From Actinoplanes sichuanensis (GTDB lineage Bacteria > Actinomycetota > Actinomycetes > Mycobacteriales > Micromonosporaceae), in the NCBI RefSeq assembly GCF_033097365.1, contig NZ_AP028461.1, forward strand, positions 3,286,001 to 3,350,000: 64,000 bases of DNA, read 5' to 3'. Made by a program: the position numbers and the translations under genes. Positions 48,364 through 57,373 of this stretch are shown one piece after another. The notes beneath the pieces are model-generated. The model was given only the letters and a program-made list of their open reading frames with translations. It was not told the origin of the DNA and made no database searches. Each line of letters begins with the position of its first letter. Within the stretch, counting starts at the first letter, position 1.

Positions 48364-49836
48364 CTACCGGGTCTCCGAGCGGTCGCCCTCCTCGGGAGTC
48401 GGATGGACCGGTGGGCTGCACGGGTCGCAGAACGTCTTCACCGGGGTGTGTGCGGTCAGACGATTCGGGATCAGGAACCAGGCCAGCACGCCGCCGCAGG
48501 TCATCAGCGCCGCGCACAGCAGCATCGCGTGGCGGTAGACCGGCGACAGCACCGCCGGGTCGGTGAGGCTGCCCGCGCCCAGCCCGGCCGCCAGCGGCAG
48601 CACCGCCACGGCGAGCAGGCTCGCGGCCCGGGCCACCGCGTTGTTGACCCCGGAGGCGATTCCGGCGTACGAGTCGTCGAGCGCACCCAGCGCGGTCGCT
48701 GTCAGAGGTGCCACCAGCAGGCACAACCCGAGACCGAACAGGATCACCGGGGGCAGCACGTCGGTGAGATAGGAGGCGTCCGCCCCGATCCGGGACAGCC
48801 AGGCCAACGCCGCCGCGCACACCAGCGGGCCGGCCGTCATCGGGATCCGCGGGCCGATCCGCTGCCCGAGCGCCCCGGCCCGGGCCGACAGCAGCAGCAT
48901 CAGCACCGTCACCGGCAGCAGCGCCACCCCGCTGGCCAGCGGCGGGAACCCGGCCACCACCTGAAGGTTCACGACGACCAGCAGGAACACGCCGCCGTTG
49001 GCCGCGTACACCAGGAAGGTGACCAGGTTCGCTCCGCTGAACGCCCGGGACCGGAAGATCCGCAGCGGCAGCATCGGATGTGCCGACCGGCGTTCCACCA
49101 GCACGAACGAAACCAACCCGGCCACCCCGATCGCCAGGGACACCAGCACGACCGGATCGCCCGGCCCGTGTTCCGGCCAGGCGGTGAAACCGTAGGTGAG
49201 CCCGCCCAGTCCGGCCGCTCCGGTGAGGAGCCCGGCGAGGTCCAGCCGCCGGGCGGCCGCCGGGTTGCTCGACTCCGGGACGTGTCGGGCGGCCACCCAC
49301 AGCACGATCGCCGCGATCGGCACGTTGATCAGGAAGATCAGCCGCCAGCTGCCGGTCTGCACCAGCCAGCCGCCGAGGAACGGGCCGAGCGCGCCGCCGA
49401 TGCCGCCCAGCCCGGACCACGCGCCGATCGCCTTGGCCCGGTCCTCGGGCGCGAACGACGCCTCCAGGATCGCGAGCGCGCCGGGCGTCAGCAGCGCCCC
49501 GCCGATGCCCTGCAGGATCCGGGCCGCGATCAGCAGTTCGATCGTCGGCGCCAGGCCGCACAGCAGCGACGCGACGGCGAACCAGGCCACCCCGCCGAGG
49601 AACACCCGCCGCCGGCCGTACCGGTCACTGAGCGACCCGCCGAGCAGCACCAGCGAGGCGAGACTCAACGCGTACCCGTTGACCGTCCACTGCAGGCCGG
49701 CGCTGTCCGCGTCGAGTTTGCGGCCGATCTCGGACAGCGCGATGTTGACCACCGTCGCGTCGATGAACGCCAGGCTGGAGCCGAGCACGGTGGCCAGCAA
49801 CACCCACCGCCCGGCCGCCGACCGGTAAGACAGCAC
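48364..49836 (-). CDS. MFS drug exporter, DHA2 (EmrB/QacA) family
   Basis: The 490-residue protein has about 14 hydrophobic segments, as in DHA2 exporters. Motif A is GGSLSDRYGRRRVFLG, motif C-like GIGGALGPFLGGWL, and D1 is LAFIDATVVNIALSEIG. GTG 49836 follows GAGGGGTC and lies 12 bp behind the PucR-type regulator gene, so the two form an operon. The last 30 residues are Pro-rich and variable. The substrate is unknown; export of a toxic compound is likely. Confidence 0.92.
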   Translation of the reverse strand: MLSYRSAAGRWVLLATVLGSSLAFIDATVVNIALSEIGRKLDADSAGLQWTVNGYALSLASLVLLGGSLSDRYGRRRVFLGGVAWFAVASLLCGLAPTIELLIAARILQGIGGALLTPGALAILEASFAPEDRAKAIGAWSGLGGIGGALGPFLGGWLVQTGSWRLIFLINVPIAAIVLWVAARHVPESSNPAAARRLDLAGLLTGAAGLGGLTYGFTAWPEHGPGDPVVLVSLAIGVAGLVSFVLVERRSAHPMLPLRIFRSRAFSGANLVTFLVYAANGGVFLLVVVNLQVVAGFPPLASGVALLPVTVLMLLLSARAGALGQRIGPRIPMTAGPLVCAAALAWLSRIGADASYLTDVLPPVILFGLGLCLLVAPLTATALGALDDSYAGIASGVNNAVARAASLLAVAVLPLAAGLGAGSLTDPAVLSPVYRHAMLLCAALMTCGGVLAWFLIPNRLTAHTPVKTFCDPCSPPVHPTPEEGDRSETR

Positions 49837-49848
49837 GCTCGACCCCTC

Positions 49849-50955
49849 TCAGGTCGCTTCCCGGAGCCAGGTGCGGCACAGCCACCAGGCGTTCACGGCA
49901 CCGAACGTGCCCGCCGGGTCGATGCCGGTCACCTCGGTGAACCGGCGGACCCGGTTGCGGACGGTGTTCGGGTGCACGAACAGCCTGCCACCCGCCACGG
50001 TGACGTCCCGATCGGCCTCCAACCAGGCCAGCACGGCGTGCGCGACGGGTTCGGCGTTCGGCCCCAGACCGGCCCACGCCCGGCGGTGCCGGTCGAGCAG
50101 CGCGGCGGCCAGGTCGGCCCGGGCGGTGAGCGCCGCCTGCCACGCCACCCCGGCGATGTGCACGGCGCCGGTCTGCCCGGTCTGCTCGGCGGTGACCAGG
50201 GCGGCCAGGGCGAGACGCCGCATCGGCGCCATCTTGTCCGGCGCGGCCGGCCCGGCCAGCCCGGCGGTCTGCTCCCGTACCGACGGCGCCCGGGACAGCA
50301 CCCCGACGAACAGGTCGTCGACTTTGCCGCACACCACCGGCGGCTGTTCGCGCAGCACCCGTTCGTCGAAGCCGGGCCGGGCGACCAGCACCCACAGGCT
50401 CTCGTCGGCCGGCAGGCCCGCCTCGGCGACCGCCAGCGCCGCCGCCGAGCCACCCTGCAGCAGCCGCCGCAGGATCGCCGCGTCCCGGTTGCCGGGCCGC
50501 GGATCGGCCAGCGCCTTCGTGGCCCGGTGCGCCGAGATCAGCCGGCCGCGGACCGCGTCGGCCCAGTCGTCGTACAGCTCGCGGGCGTCCAGGAGCCGTT
50601 CCGCGCTGACCCCCTCGGATCGGCCCACCTCGCGGGCCCGCGCCCAGATCGCCCGCTCGGCCACATGGATGGCACCGAGCACCGCCTCGATCGGCACCCC
50701 CTGCCGGGCCCGGGTCACACCGAGTTCCGCCACGAACGACAACTCGGCCTCGGTCGGCCCGCGCCGGTCGGCCAGCGCCCGGGTGGCCGCGGTGAGCAGC
50801 GCCCGGGTGTGCCCGGCGATGTCCGACGGCGGCAGCACCGCCACCTCCCGGACGGTCGCGCGGACCCCGGAGATCACCGACGGCAGCAGGTCCTCGTCGC
50901 CCATCACCCGCTCGATGAGGTCGATCATGGCCGTCCAGTCGTCACGATCGCTCAT
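49849..50955 (-). CDS. PucR-family (CdaR-like) transcriptional regulator
   Basis: The 368-residue protein has an N-terminal helical domain (about 1-150, with SFVAELGVTRARQGVPIEAV) and a C-terminal PucR HTH_30 (WLEADRDVTVAGGRLFVHPN, TVRNRVRRFTEVTG). The ATG at 50955 is preferred over upstream codons, which run into the promoter palindrome. It is divergent from the flavin monooxygenase gene at 51087 and co-directional with the DHA2 exporter. It is probably an activator or repressor for one or both. Confidence 0.88.
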   Translation of the reverse strand: MSDRDDWTAMIDLIERVMGDEDLLPSVISGVRATVREVAVLPPSDIAGHTRALLTAATRALADRRGPTEAELSFVAELGVTRARQGVPIEAVLGAIHVAERAIWARAREVGRSEGVSAERLLDARELYDDWADAVRGRLISAHRATKALADPRPGNRDAAILRRLLQGGSAAALAVAEAGLPADESLWVLVARPGFDERVLREQPPVVCGKVDDLFVGVLSRAPSVREQTAGLAGPAAPDKMAPMRRLALAALVTAEQTGQTGAVHIAGVAWQAALTARADLAAALLDRHRRAWAGLGPNAEPVAHAVLAWLEADRDVTVAGGRLFVHPNTVRNRVRRFTEVTGIDPAGTFGAVNAWWLCRTWLREAT

Positions 50956-50974
50956 GCCGACATGCTGCCGTGCC

Positions 50975-50998
50975 GTTGTGGTGGCCCACAACCACAAC
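50975..50998. promoter_or_regulatory. candidate PucR operator (GTTGTGGT-N8-ACCACAAC)
   Basis: A perfect 8-bp inverted repeat lies 20 bp upstream of the regulator's start. A nested TTGTGG…CCACAA inside it gives three half-sites. It lies in the divergent gap with the FMO gene. Confidence 0.6.
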
Positions 50999-51086
50999 GT
51001 GAAACGGCGTGGCGTACGCCATGTTCCGCCCGGCGGTCGGCGCCTACGGTTTTGGCCAGCGCTACAACGTCGGTGGGAGAAGTTCC

Positions 51087-52340
51087 ATGCGTGTCGCCGT
51101 GATCGGCGCGGGAGCGGCCGGCCTCGCCACACTCAAGGCCCTGCTCGACGCCGGTTGCGACCCGGTCGGTTACGAACGCATGGACCGGCCCGGTGGCCTG
51201 TGGACCGACACCTACGCCTCCCTGCACCTGAACACCAGCAGGGGTCGCACCGAGTTCGCCGACCATCCGATGCCCGCCGACTGGCCCGACTACCCGTCGG
51301 CCGGCCGGGTCGCCGGATACCTCGCCGACTACGCCGCCCGGTTCGGGCTCACCCCGCACATCAGGTTCGGCACGACCGTCACCCGCGTGGAACCCGGCTG
51401 GACGGTCACCACCGCCGACGGTGACACCGAACGGTTCGACGCGGTGGTCGTCGCCAACGGCCACAACTGGTCACCGCGGCTGCCGTCACCCGGCTATCCG
51501 GGCACGTTCGACGGTGTGCAGATGCACGCCCACGACTACCGCACGCCGGAGGTCTTCCGGGACCGGCGGGTCCTGGTCGTCGGGATGGGCAACTCGGCCA
51601 TGGACATCGCCGTCGACGCGTCGCACACCGCCCGCGGGCCGGTTCTGCTCTCCGCCCGGCACGGCGTCCACATCGTGCCGAAATACCTGTTCGGACGCCC
51701 GGCGGACGCCACCGGCGGCGCCCTCGCGGGCCTTCCCTGGCGGTTGCGGCAGGCGATCGCCGAGACGTTGCTGCGGGTCGCGGTCGGGACCCCGCAGCGG
51801 TACGGGCTACCGGCGCCCAGAGGTGGCCTGTTCCAGAACCACCCGACCGTCAGTGACACGATCCTGCACCGGATCACCCACGGGGAGGTCGTCGCGCGGC
51901 CCGCCATCGACCGTCTCGACGGGGCGAAGGTGGAGTTCACCGACGGAACGGTCGACGCCGTCGACGTCATCGTGTGGGCGACCGGCTACCGCGTACACAT
52001 CCCGTTCCTGTCCGCCGCCTGGCGGGGCGCGGATCCGGAGAGCCTGCCGCTCTACCGGAGGGTCTTCCATCTGGACGATCCGTCGCTGGCGTTCGTCGGG
52101 CTGATGCAGTCCACCGGCGCCGCGTTCCCGGTCGTCGAGGCGCAGGCCAAGCTCGTCGCCGCGTACCTCGCCGGGTCCTATGATCTGCCCCCGGCCGACG
52201 TCCGGCGTCGCGCCGTCGAACGCGCCCTGCGCGCCGCCGTCGCCCGCTGGGGCCCGGATGCCCGGCCGCACATGCGCGTCGACTTCGACACCTACATCGC
52301 CGAACTCACCCGCGAGATCGCCCGAGGAGCACATCGATGA
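51087..52340 (+). CDS. flavin-dependent monooxygenase (FMO/BVMO-like)
   Basis: The 417-residue protein starts MRVAVIGAGAAGLATL, the FAD-binding GxGxxG. The NADPH motif is VVGMGNSAMDIA near residue 165, and the FMO fingerprint region reads FDGVQMHAHDYR (FxGxxxHxxxY). VWATGYRVHIPF resembles the C-terminal ATGY motif of FMOs. ATG 51087 is preceded by GGGAGAAG. It is first in an operon with an SDR and a GPH transporter (4-nt overlaps), divergent from the PucR gene. An oxidation-reduction-transport set for one compound is inferred. Confidence 0.9.
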   Translation: MRVAVIGAGAAGLATLKALLDAGCDPVGYERMDRPGGLWTDTYASLHLNTSRGRTEFADHPMPADWPDYPSAGRVAGYLADYAARFGLTPHIRFGTTVTRVEPGWTVTTADGDTERFDAVVVANGHNWSPRLPSPGYPGTFDGVQMHAHDYRTPEVFRDRRVLVVGMGNSAMDIAVDASHTARGPVLLSARHGVHIVPKYLFGRPADATGGALAGLPWRLRQAIAETLLRVAVGTPQRYGLPAPRGGLFQNHPTVSDTILHRITHGEVVARPAIDRLDGAKVEFTDGTVDAVDVIVWATGYRVHIPFLSAAWRGADPESLPLYRRVFHLDDPSLAFVGLMQSTGAAFPVVEAQAKLVAAYLAGSYDLPPADVRRRAVERALRAAVARWGPDARPHMRVDFDTYIAELTREIARGAHR

Positions 52341-53242
52341 GCGCCCGCGACCCCCGCGGAATGCGTGTCCTGGTCACCGGCGCGTCCGGGACGTTCGGCC
52401 GGGCGATCAGCGCCCGCCTGGACGGTCTCGGCGCCCGCGTCGTCGGCCTGGACCGCGCGCCCCGCGTCAACGACCCGGTCGAGGTCCTGCCCTGCGACAT
52501 CACCGACGACGACGCCGTCCGTGCCGCCGTGGCCGAGGCGATCGAGCTGCTCGGCGGGCTCGACCTGCTGGTCAACAACGCCGGAGTCGGCGGGCCCGCG
52601 CCCGCGGAGCTGTCACCCGGCGCCGAGGTGCGCCGGCAGCTCGACATCAACCTGCTGGGCACCTGGCGGGTCACCGCCGCCTGTGTCGACGAGCTGGTCG
52701 CCGCGCGCGGGCGGATCGTGATGCTGGCCTCGCGGATGGCGGTCATGCAGCTTCCCCTGGCGGCGGCCTACGGCGCTTCGAAAAGGGCCATGGTGGCGTA
52801 CGCCGACGCGCTCCGCCTCGAGCTCGGCACCCACGTCGGCGTGACCTGCGTGTATCCGTCGGCGGTCCGCAGCCCCATTCACGACTCCACCGCCGAGGCC
52901 GGGCTCTCGCTGGAGGGCATGAGTCGGTACGAGCCACTGGACGGGGTGGTCGACACCGTGCTGCGGGCCGCGCTCAGCCGTCGGGTGCGCCGGGATCTGC
53001 CCACCACCCGGCGCGGGGCCGTCGAGTTCTTCCTGGCCCGCCACCTGCCCGCGCTCACCGACCGGATCGTGGCCCGGACCCTCGCCGGCCGGGTCCGCTC
53101 CGGAGCGTTCGGCGACGCCGCCCTCGCCGCCGGGGTGGTGGCCCGCCACGGCGACGCCCGGCTCACCGGCGGCGGTGCCGCCCGCAACGGGGATGGCCGG
53201 CTCACCGCCGACGGTGTCGCCCGCCACGGGGACGGCCGGTGA
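52337..53242 (+). CDS. SDR family oxidoreductase with a repetitive C-terminal tail
   Basis: The 301-residue protein has TGASGTFGRAI, NNAG and a catalytic Tyr/Lys in AYGASKRAMVAY, with Ser in VMLASRMAV, so the SDR core (about 1-235) is intact. The last 35 residues consist of 13-residue units of the type GxARxGDGRLTxx (53135-53239), not seen in normal SDRs. ATG 52337 overlaps the FMO stop and its own stop overlaps the GPH transporter start, so it is made together with both. It likely acts on the FMO product or precursor. Confidence 0.88.
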   Translation: MSARDPRGMRVLVTGASGTFGRAISARLDGLGARVVGLDRAPRVNDPVEVLPCDITDDDAVRAAVAEAIELLGGLDLLVNNAGVGGPAPAELSPGAEVRRQLDINLLGTWRVTAACVDELVAARGRIVMLASRMAVMQLPLAAAYGASKRAMVAYADALRLELGTHVGVTCVYPSAVRSPIHDSTAEAGLSLEGMSRYEPLDGVVDTVLRAALSRRVRRDLPTTRRGAVEFFLARHLPALTDRIVARTLAGRVRSGAFGDAALAAGVVARHGDARLTGGGAARNGDGRLTADGVARHGDGR

Positions 53243-54570
53243 GCGTCCGGCGTGGTGACCTGGTCCGGTACGCCACCGGTTCGGTCGGGATGGGTGTCTG
53301 GGTCACGGTTCCCGGACTGCTGCTGTTGTACTTCCTCACCCACACGCTCGGCGTGCCGCCCGCGGTGGCCGGGCTCACGCTGCTCCTACCCAAGATCATC
53401 GATGTGGTCGTTCACCCGTACCTCGGAAGCCGCTCCGACCGCGCCGCCCGGCGCACCGGCGACCGGATCGGGATGCTCCGCGCCGGACTTCTGCTCGCCG
53501 TGGCGATGGCCGGGATGTTCTCCGTTCCGGCCGGGCTGTCCGGGGCGCCGGCGGCGCTGTGGGTGGGTGGCTGGTTCATCGCCGGGAACCTGCTGTTCGC
53601 CTGCTTCCAGGTGCCGTACCTGACCACGCCGTCGGACCTGCGGGTCGGCTACCACGAACGCACCCGGGTCTTCATGGTCCGGATGCTGTTCCTGACGCTC
53701 GGTCTGCTCGGGGCCGGGGTGGCCGCGCCCGCTCTGGTCGCCGCCGGAGGCCGTGGCGACTACGCCCGGATGGCCGTCCTGCTGTCGGTGGTGATGGTGG
53801 TGTCCGGGCTGGTCGCCATCACCGGGGTGCGCCGCCTGACCGCCCACGCCGGGTTCCGCGCGCCCGCCGCATCGCACTCCACCCGGGCCGACGTCGCCGC
53901 CGCCTGGCGGGACCGGGACTTCCGGGCGCTCGTGCTGTCCTACCTGTTCACCGGCACCACCACGCACCTGTTCCTGGCCGCTCTGCCGTTCTACACCGAG
54001 TACGTCTTCGAGAACACCAAGCTCACCGCGGTGTTCATGGGGGCGTTCCTGGGGCCGGCGGTGATCGCCGGGCCGGTGTGGGCCAGGGTGTCCCGCCGCA
54101 TCGGCAAACAGCGCGGGCTGCTCGTCTCCCAAGGGGTGTTCGTCGCCGGGTCGCTGGCGCCGCTGTCCGGTTACGGTCTCGTCCCGGCCGTGATCATGGT
54201 GGTCGCGCTGGGTGTCGCGTTCGCCGGGCTGCAACTGTTCGCCTTCTCGATGGTCCCGGACGCGGTCGCCGCCGCGGCCGTCCAGGACACCACGCGGGCC
54301 GGCGCCTACACCGGCGTGTGGACGGCCACCGAAGCCACCGGAACCGCCATCGGCCCCTACCTGTACGCGGCCGTCCTCGCCGCGGGCGGGTTCCTCGCCA
54401 CCACCGACGGCCAGGCGGTCGCCCAGCCCTCGTCGGCGCGGACGGCGCTGCTGCTCGGTTTCACCGTGGTCCCGGCGGCGTTGATGGCGGTGGCCCTGTT
54501 CTTCCAGCTCCGCTGGACCCTGGACCGCCCGGACACTCCGGCGGTCCCGCCGCCCGCCCTCCACCCGTAG
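53239..54570 (+). CDS. GPH-type MFS transporter (MelB-like)
   Basis: The 443-residue protein starts at GTG 53239 in a GTGA overlap with the SDR stop. It has about 12 hydrophobic segments. Family features are PKIIDVVVHPYLGSRSDR at TM2 and the following loop, VPYLTTPSDLRVGYHERT (about residues 120-137), VWARVSRRIGKQRGLL and MVPDAVAAAAVQDTTRAGAYTG, as in glycoside-pentoside-hexuronide symporters and relatives. It may import the substrate of the FMO/SDR pair. Confidence 0.88.
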   Translation: MSVRRGDLVRYATGSVGMGVWVTVPGLLLLYFLTHTLGVPPAVAGLTLLLPKIIDVVVHPYLGSRSDRAARRTGDRIGMLRAGLLLAVAMAGMFSVPAGLSGAPAALWVGGWFIAGNLLFACFQVPYLTTPSDLRVGYHERTRVFMVRMLFLTLGLLGAGVAAPALVAAGGRGDYARMAVLLSVVMVVSGLVAITGVRRLTAHAGFRAPAASHSTRADVAAAWRDRDFRALVLSYLFTGTTTHLFLAALPFYTEYVFENTKLTAVFMGAFLGPAVIAGPVWARVSRRIGKQRGLLVSQGVFVAGSLAPLSGYGLVPAVIMVVALGVAFAGLQLFAFSMVPDAVAAAAVQDTTRAGAYTGVWTATEATGTAIGPYLYAAVLAAGGFLATTDGQAVAQPSSARTALLLGFTVVPAALMAVALFFQLRWTLDRPDTPAVPPPALHP

Positions 54571-54574
54571 CCGC

Positions 54575-54611
54575 GCGCGGCTCGCGTCTGCAGTGCGCGG
54601 CCCGCGTCTGC
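54575..54611. repeat. two 17-bp direct repeats in a convergent gap
   Basis: GCGCGGCTCGCGTCTGC (54575-54591) and GCGCGGCCCGCGTCTGC (54595-54611) differ at one base and lie between convergent genes. The function is unknown; they may be the remains of a terminator. Confidence 0.6.
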
Positions 54612-54633
54612 CGCGGCAGGCGCGCCCTCTGTC

Positions 54634-55095
54634 TCAGGTGTCGTAGCAGCCGTCCCAGGGCGGGTCGAAACCCAACTCGTCCGGCAGGAACTCCGCATGA
54701 TCCTCGCCGTCGTAGTCCTCGGACCGGTCGACCAGCCCGAAGGTGTGACCCTCGAAATCGACGTGGAACAGCTTGATGGCGATATCGGTGGAGACACGCC
54801 CGGGCAGGCTCGTCAGCCACTCGGCGAGGCGTGCCTCGGCCCGCTCGACGGAGGCGTCCTCGTGCTCACTGGTGCCGGCGCACCAGATCTGCGAGCCGGT
54901 ATGGCCACCGTCCGAGCCGAACCGGTGCAGCACCGCATACCACCGCTTGTGGCGGACCCAGTCGTCGGTCGCCCCGGCGCCGTCCGCGAGGGTGGCCGTG
55001 ACGGAGCCGAAGAACTGCCCGCCCTCGTAGGTGCCGATCGCATCGGTCCGGTAGCCCGGCTCGTACGCGATCGGAATCAGCTCAGGAATCGCCAT
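54634..55095 (-). CDS. conserved hypothetical protein
   Basis: The 153-residue cytoplasmic protein begins MAIPELIPIAYEPGYRTDAI and has IGTYEGGQFFGSV, HKRWYAVLHRF and KLFHVDFEGHTFGL blocks. Similar actinobacterial proteins are sometimes named after formate hydrogenlyase regulator HycA, but nothing here shows such a role. The ATG 55095 is chosen over the upstream in-frame codon at 55125 because it aligns with the conserved N-terminus. It is acidic at the C-terminus (EDYDGEDHAEF). Function unknown. Confidence 0.7.
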   Translation of the reverse strand: MAIPELIPIAYEPGYRTDAIGTYEGGQFFGSVTATLADGAGATDDWVRHKRWYAVLHRFGSDGGHTGSQIWCAGTSEHEDASVERAEARLAEWLTSLPGRVSTDIAIKLFHVDFEGHTFGLVDRSEDYDGEDHAEFLPDELGFDPPWDGCYDT

Positions 55096-55159
55096 GACCA
55101 CGATGCTAGGTGGGGGGTATGACAACGCGGCCGGAAGGCGCCACCGGCTAGCCTGAGCG

Positions 55160-55939
55160 GTGATGAGCAGAGATCTTGAGGGTGCGCGGGAGCTTGTTGT
55201 CGGACTCGCCGTGCAGGCGGGGCGGCTTCAGATCGAGCGGCGGGACACGTTGCGGATGGGGGCGCCCAAGGCGCATGCCAACGACGTCGTCTCGGACGTC
55301 GACATCGCCAGTGAGCGGCTCATCGTGGAGGCGATCCACGCGGTCTGGCCGGACGACGCCGCGCAGGCCGAGGAAGGGCACGGGCGGGCCGGCGCAAGCG
55401 GCTGGACCTGGATCGTCGACCCGCTCGACGGGACCCGCAACTATGTCAGCCGGACCGGGCCGTGGTCGGTGTGCATCGCGCTCTACCAGGGGGACCAACC
55501 CCGGATGGCGGTCGTGCACGATCCGGCCGCGGACGAGACGTTCAGCGCCGTCGACGGTGGCGGGGCGCTGCTCAACGGTGAGCCGATCCACGCGTCGAGC
55601 GGGCCGCCGCTGGCGGAGGCGCTGGTCGGGGTCAGTTTCCAGCCGAACCCGAGGACCAAGGAGCGGGCCGGCCGGGTGCTGCGTGAGCTGCTGCCGGTCT
55701 CCGGTGACATCCGGCGGGTCCCGGCCGCGCTCAATCTCGTCTACCAGGCGGCCGGCCGGCTCGACGGCGGGCTGGCCCTCGACACGAACCTCTGGGACAT
55801 CGCGGCCGGCGCGCTGATCGCCCGGGAGGCGGGTGTGACGCTCGGCGGCCACGGCCCCGACTTCACCACCGAACTCACCATCGGCGCTGCGCCGGCGCTG
55901 TGGGCGGAACTCTCCGCGAAGGTCCGCGCGGTGGCGTAG
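55160..55939 (+). CDS. inositol-monophosphatase family phosphatase
   Basis: The 259-residue Mg2+-dependent phosphatase has both signature motifs: WIVDPLDGTRNYVS (DPxDGTxN) near residue 93 and LWDIAAGALIAREAG near residue 214. VVSDVDIASE and EEGHG supply further metal ligands. The start is either GTG 55160 or the adjoining ATG 55163. It is a single gene without an operon partner. It may act on inositol phosphate (needed for mycothiol and phosphatidylinositol), histidinol phosphate or a nucleotide such as PAP; motifs alone cannot separate these. The 55940-56069 gap has no clear feature. Confidence 0.88.
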   Translation: MMSRDLEGARELVVGLAVQAGRLQIERRDTLRMGAPKAHANDVVSDVDIASERLIVEAIHAVWPDDAAQAEEGHGRAGASGWTWIVDPLDGTRNYVSRTGPWSVCIALYQGDQPRMAVVHDPAADETFSAVDGGGALLNGEPIHASSGPPLAEALVGVSFQPNPRTKERAGRVLRELLPVSGDIRRVPAALNLVYQAAGRLDGGLALDTNLWDIAAGALIAREAGVTLGGHGPDFTTELTIGAAPALWAELSAKVRAVA

Positions 55940-56069
55940 CAGGCGACGTTCAGGGTTGCGCGCGGTAGCGTAGCGGGCGGCGTCACGGGGCCGTGCGGTG
56001 GCTTTGTGAGCAGCGTTACCTTCCGGGCGAGGGTGGAAGATCCCGGGTGGGGGCCGACTTGTCGGTGAG

Positions 56070-57350
56070 GTGGCCTCAACTCGCACCCTGACCCCGCCCG
56101 ACGACGACCTGTCGCCCGGTGAGCTGCTGCCCGCCGGGCGCCGATTCCGGATCGTTCTCGTGCTCGGCCTGCTGACCGCGCTCGGGCCGCTCACCATCGA
56201 CATGTACCTGCCGTCGCTGCCGGCGATCACCACCGACCTGCAGACGACCGCCGCGGCGGTGCAGCTCACCCTGACCGGCACCCTGATCGGCCTGGCGTTC
56301 GGCCAGTTGCTGGTCGGCCCGCTGTCCGACGCGTTCGGTCGGCGCTGGCCCCTGTTGGCGGGCATCGCCGTACACATGCTCGCCTCGGTCTTCTGTGTGA
56401 TCGCGCCGAACGTGGCGGTCCTCGGCGCGCTGCGGGTGCTGCAGGGGCTCGGCGCGGCGGCCGCCGCCGTGGTCGCCATGGCGATGGTCCGTGACCTGTT
56501 CACCGACAACGCGGCGGCCCGGCTGTTCTCCCGGTTGATGCTGGTCGTCGGGGTAGCCCCGATCCTCGCCCCGACCGTGGGCGGCCTGGTCCTGAACTGG
56601 ACGTCGTGGCGCGGCGTGTTCGTGGTGCTGACCGTCGTCGCGGTCTCGATCAGCGCGGTGTCCGGGCTGGTGCTGCCGGAGACGCTGGCGCCGGAGAACC
56701 GCCGCAACGGGGGAGTGCTCGGCACCCTCCGTGACTACGGCCGGCTGTTCACCGACCGGGTGTACGTCGGCCTGATCCTGGTCGCCGGGCTGGCCATGGC
56801 GGCGCTGTTCGCCTACGTGAGCGGCTCGTCCTACGTCTTCCAGGACGGGTACGGCATGAGCGAGCAGCAGTTCGCACTGATCTTCGCCGGCGGCGCGGTC
56901 GGCCTGATCGGGGCCACCCAGTTCAACGTGCGGTTGCTGCGCCGCTGGACGCCTCAGCAGATCATGAGTGTCGCGCTGGTCGCCGGTCTGCTGTTCGGCG
57001 CGGTGTTCCTGGTGTTGGCGATCACCGGGGTGGGCGGTCTGGCCGGCATCCTGATCCCGCTGTGGCTGGTCCTGGCCACGGTCGGCCTGGCCATGCCGAA
57101 CGCTCCGGCCCTGGCGCTGTCCCGGCACGGCGAGGCGGCGGGCACCGCGGCGGCCCTGCTCGGCGCGGTCCAGTTCGGCGTCGGTGCCCTCGCGGCCCCG
57201 CTGGTCGGTGTCCTGGGGGTCGGCGAGGTGGCGATGGCGATCGTGGTCTTCGGCGGGATGCTGGCGGCGACCCTGGTCTGCTTCCTGGTGGTCCGGCCGC
57301 ACCGGCTGCCCGCCCACCAGCCGACCCGGGTGGTCGCGGTCGCCCACTGA
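56070..57350 (+). CDS. MFS multidrug exporter, Bcr/CflA family
   Basis: The 426-residue 12-TM transporter has hallmark sequences GPLTIDMYLPSLPAI in TM1, FGQLLVGPLSDAFGRRWPLL (motif A), LRVLQGLGAAAAAVV and PILAPTVGGLV (motif C). GTG 56070 follows a GGTGAGG site. It stands alone, with a TetR gene convergent downstream (stop 57374). Drug or metabolite export is the usual role of the family. Confidence 0.92.
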   Translation: MASTRTLTPPDDDLSPGELLPAGRRFRIVLVLGLLTALGPLTIDMYLPSLPAITTDLQTTAAAVQLTLTGTLIGLAFGQLLVGPLSDAFGRRWPLLAGIAVHMLASVFCVIAPNVAVLGALRVLQGLGAAAAAVVAMAMVRDLFTDNAAARLFSRLMLVVGVAPILAPTVGGLVLNWTSWRGVFVVLTVVAVSISAVSGLVLPETLAPENRRNGGVLGTLRDYGRLFTDRVYVGLILVAGLAMAALFAYVSGSSYVFQDGYGMSEQQFALIFAGGAVGLIGATQFNVRLLRRWTPQQIMSVALVAGLLFGAVFLVLAITGVGGLAGILIPLWLVLATVGLAMPNAPALALSRHGEAAGTAAALLGAVQFGVGALAAPLVGVLGVGEVAMAIVVFGGMLAATLVCFLVVRPHRLPAHQPTRVVAVAH

Positions 57351-57373
57351 TCTCCTGGTCGCCCAACGATCTT

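Noticed and set aside
48154..51102. 982-codon plus-strand open frame
   Set aside because: It is antisense to the EAL, DHA2 and PucR genes, all of which have strong family motifs. Its translation is an Arg/Gln/Pro-rich shadow.
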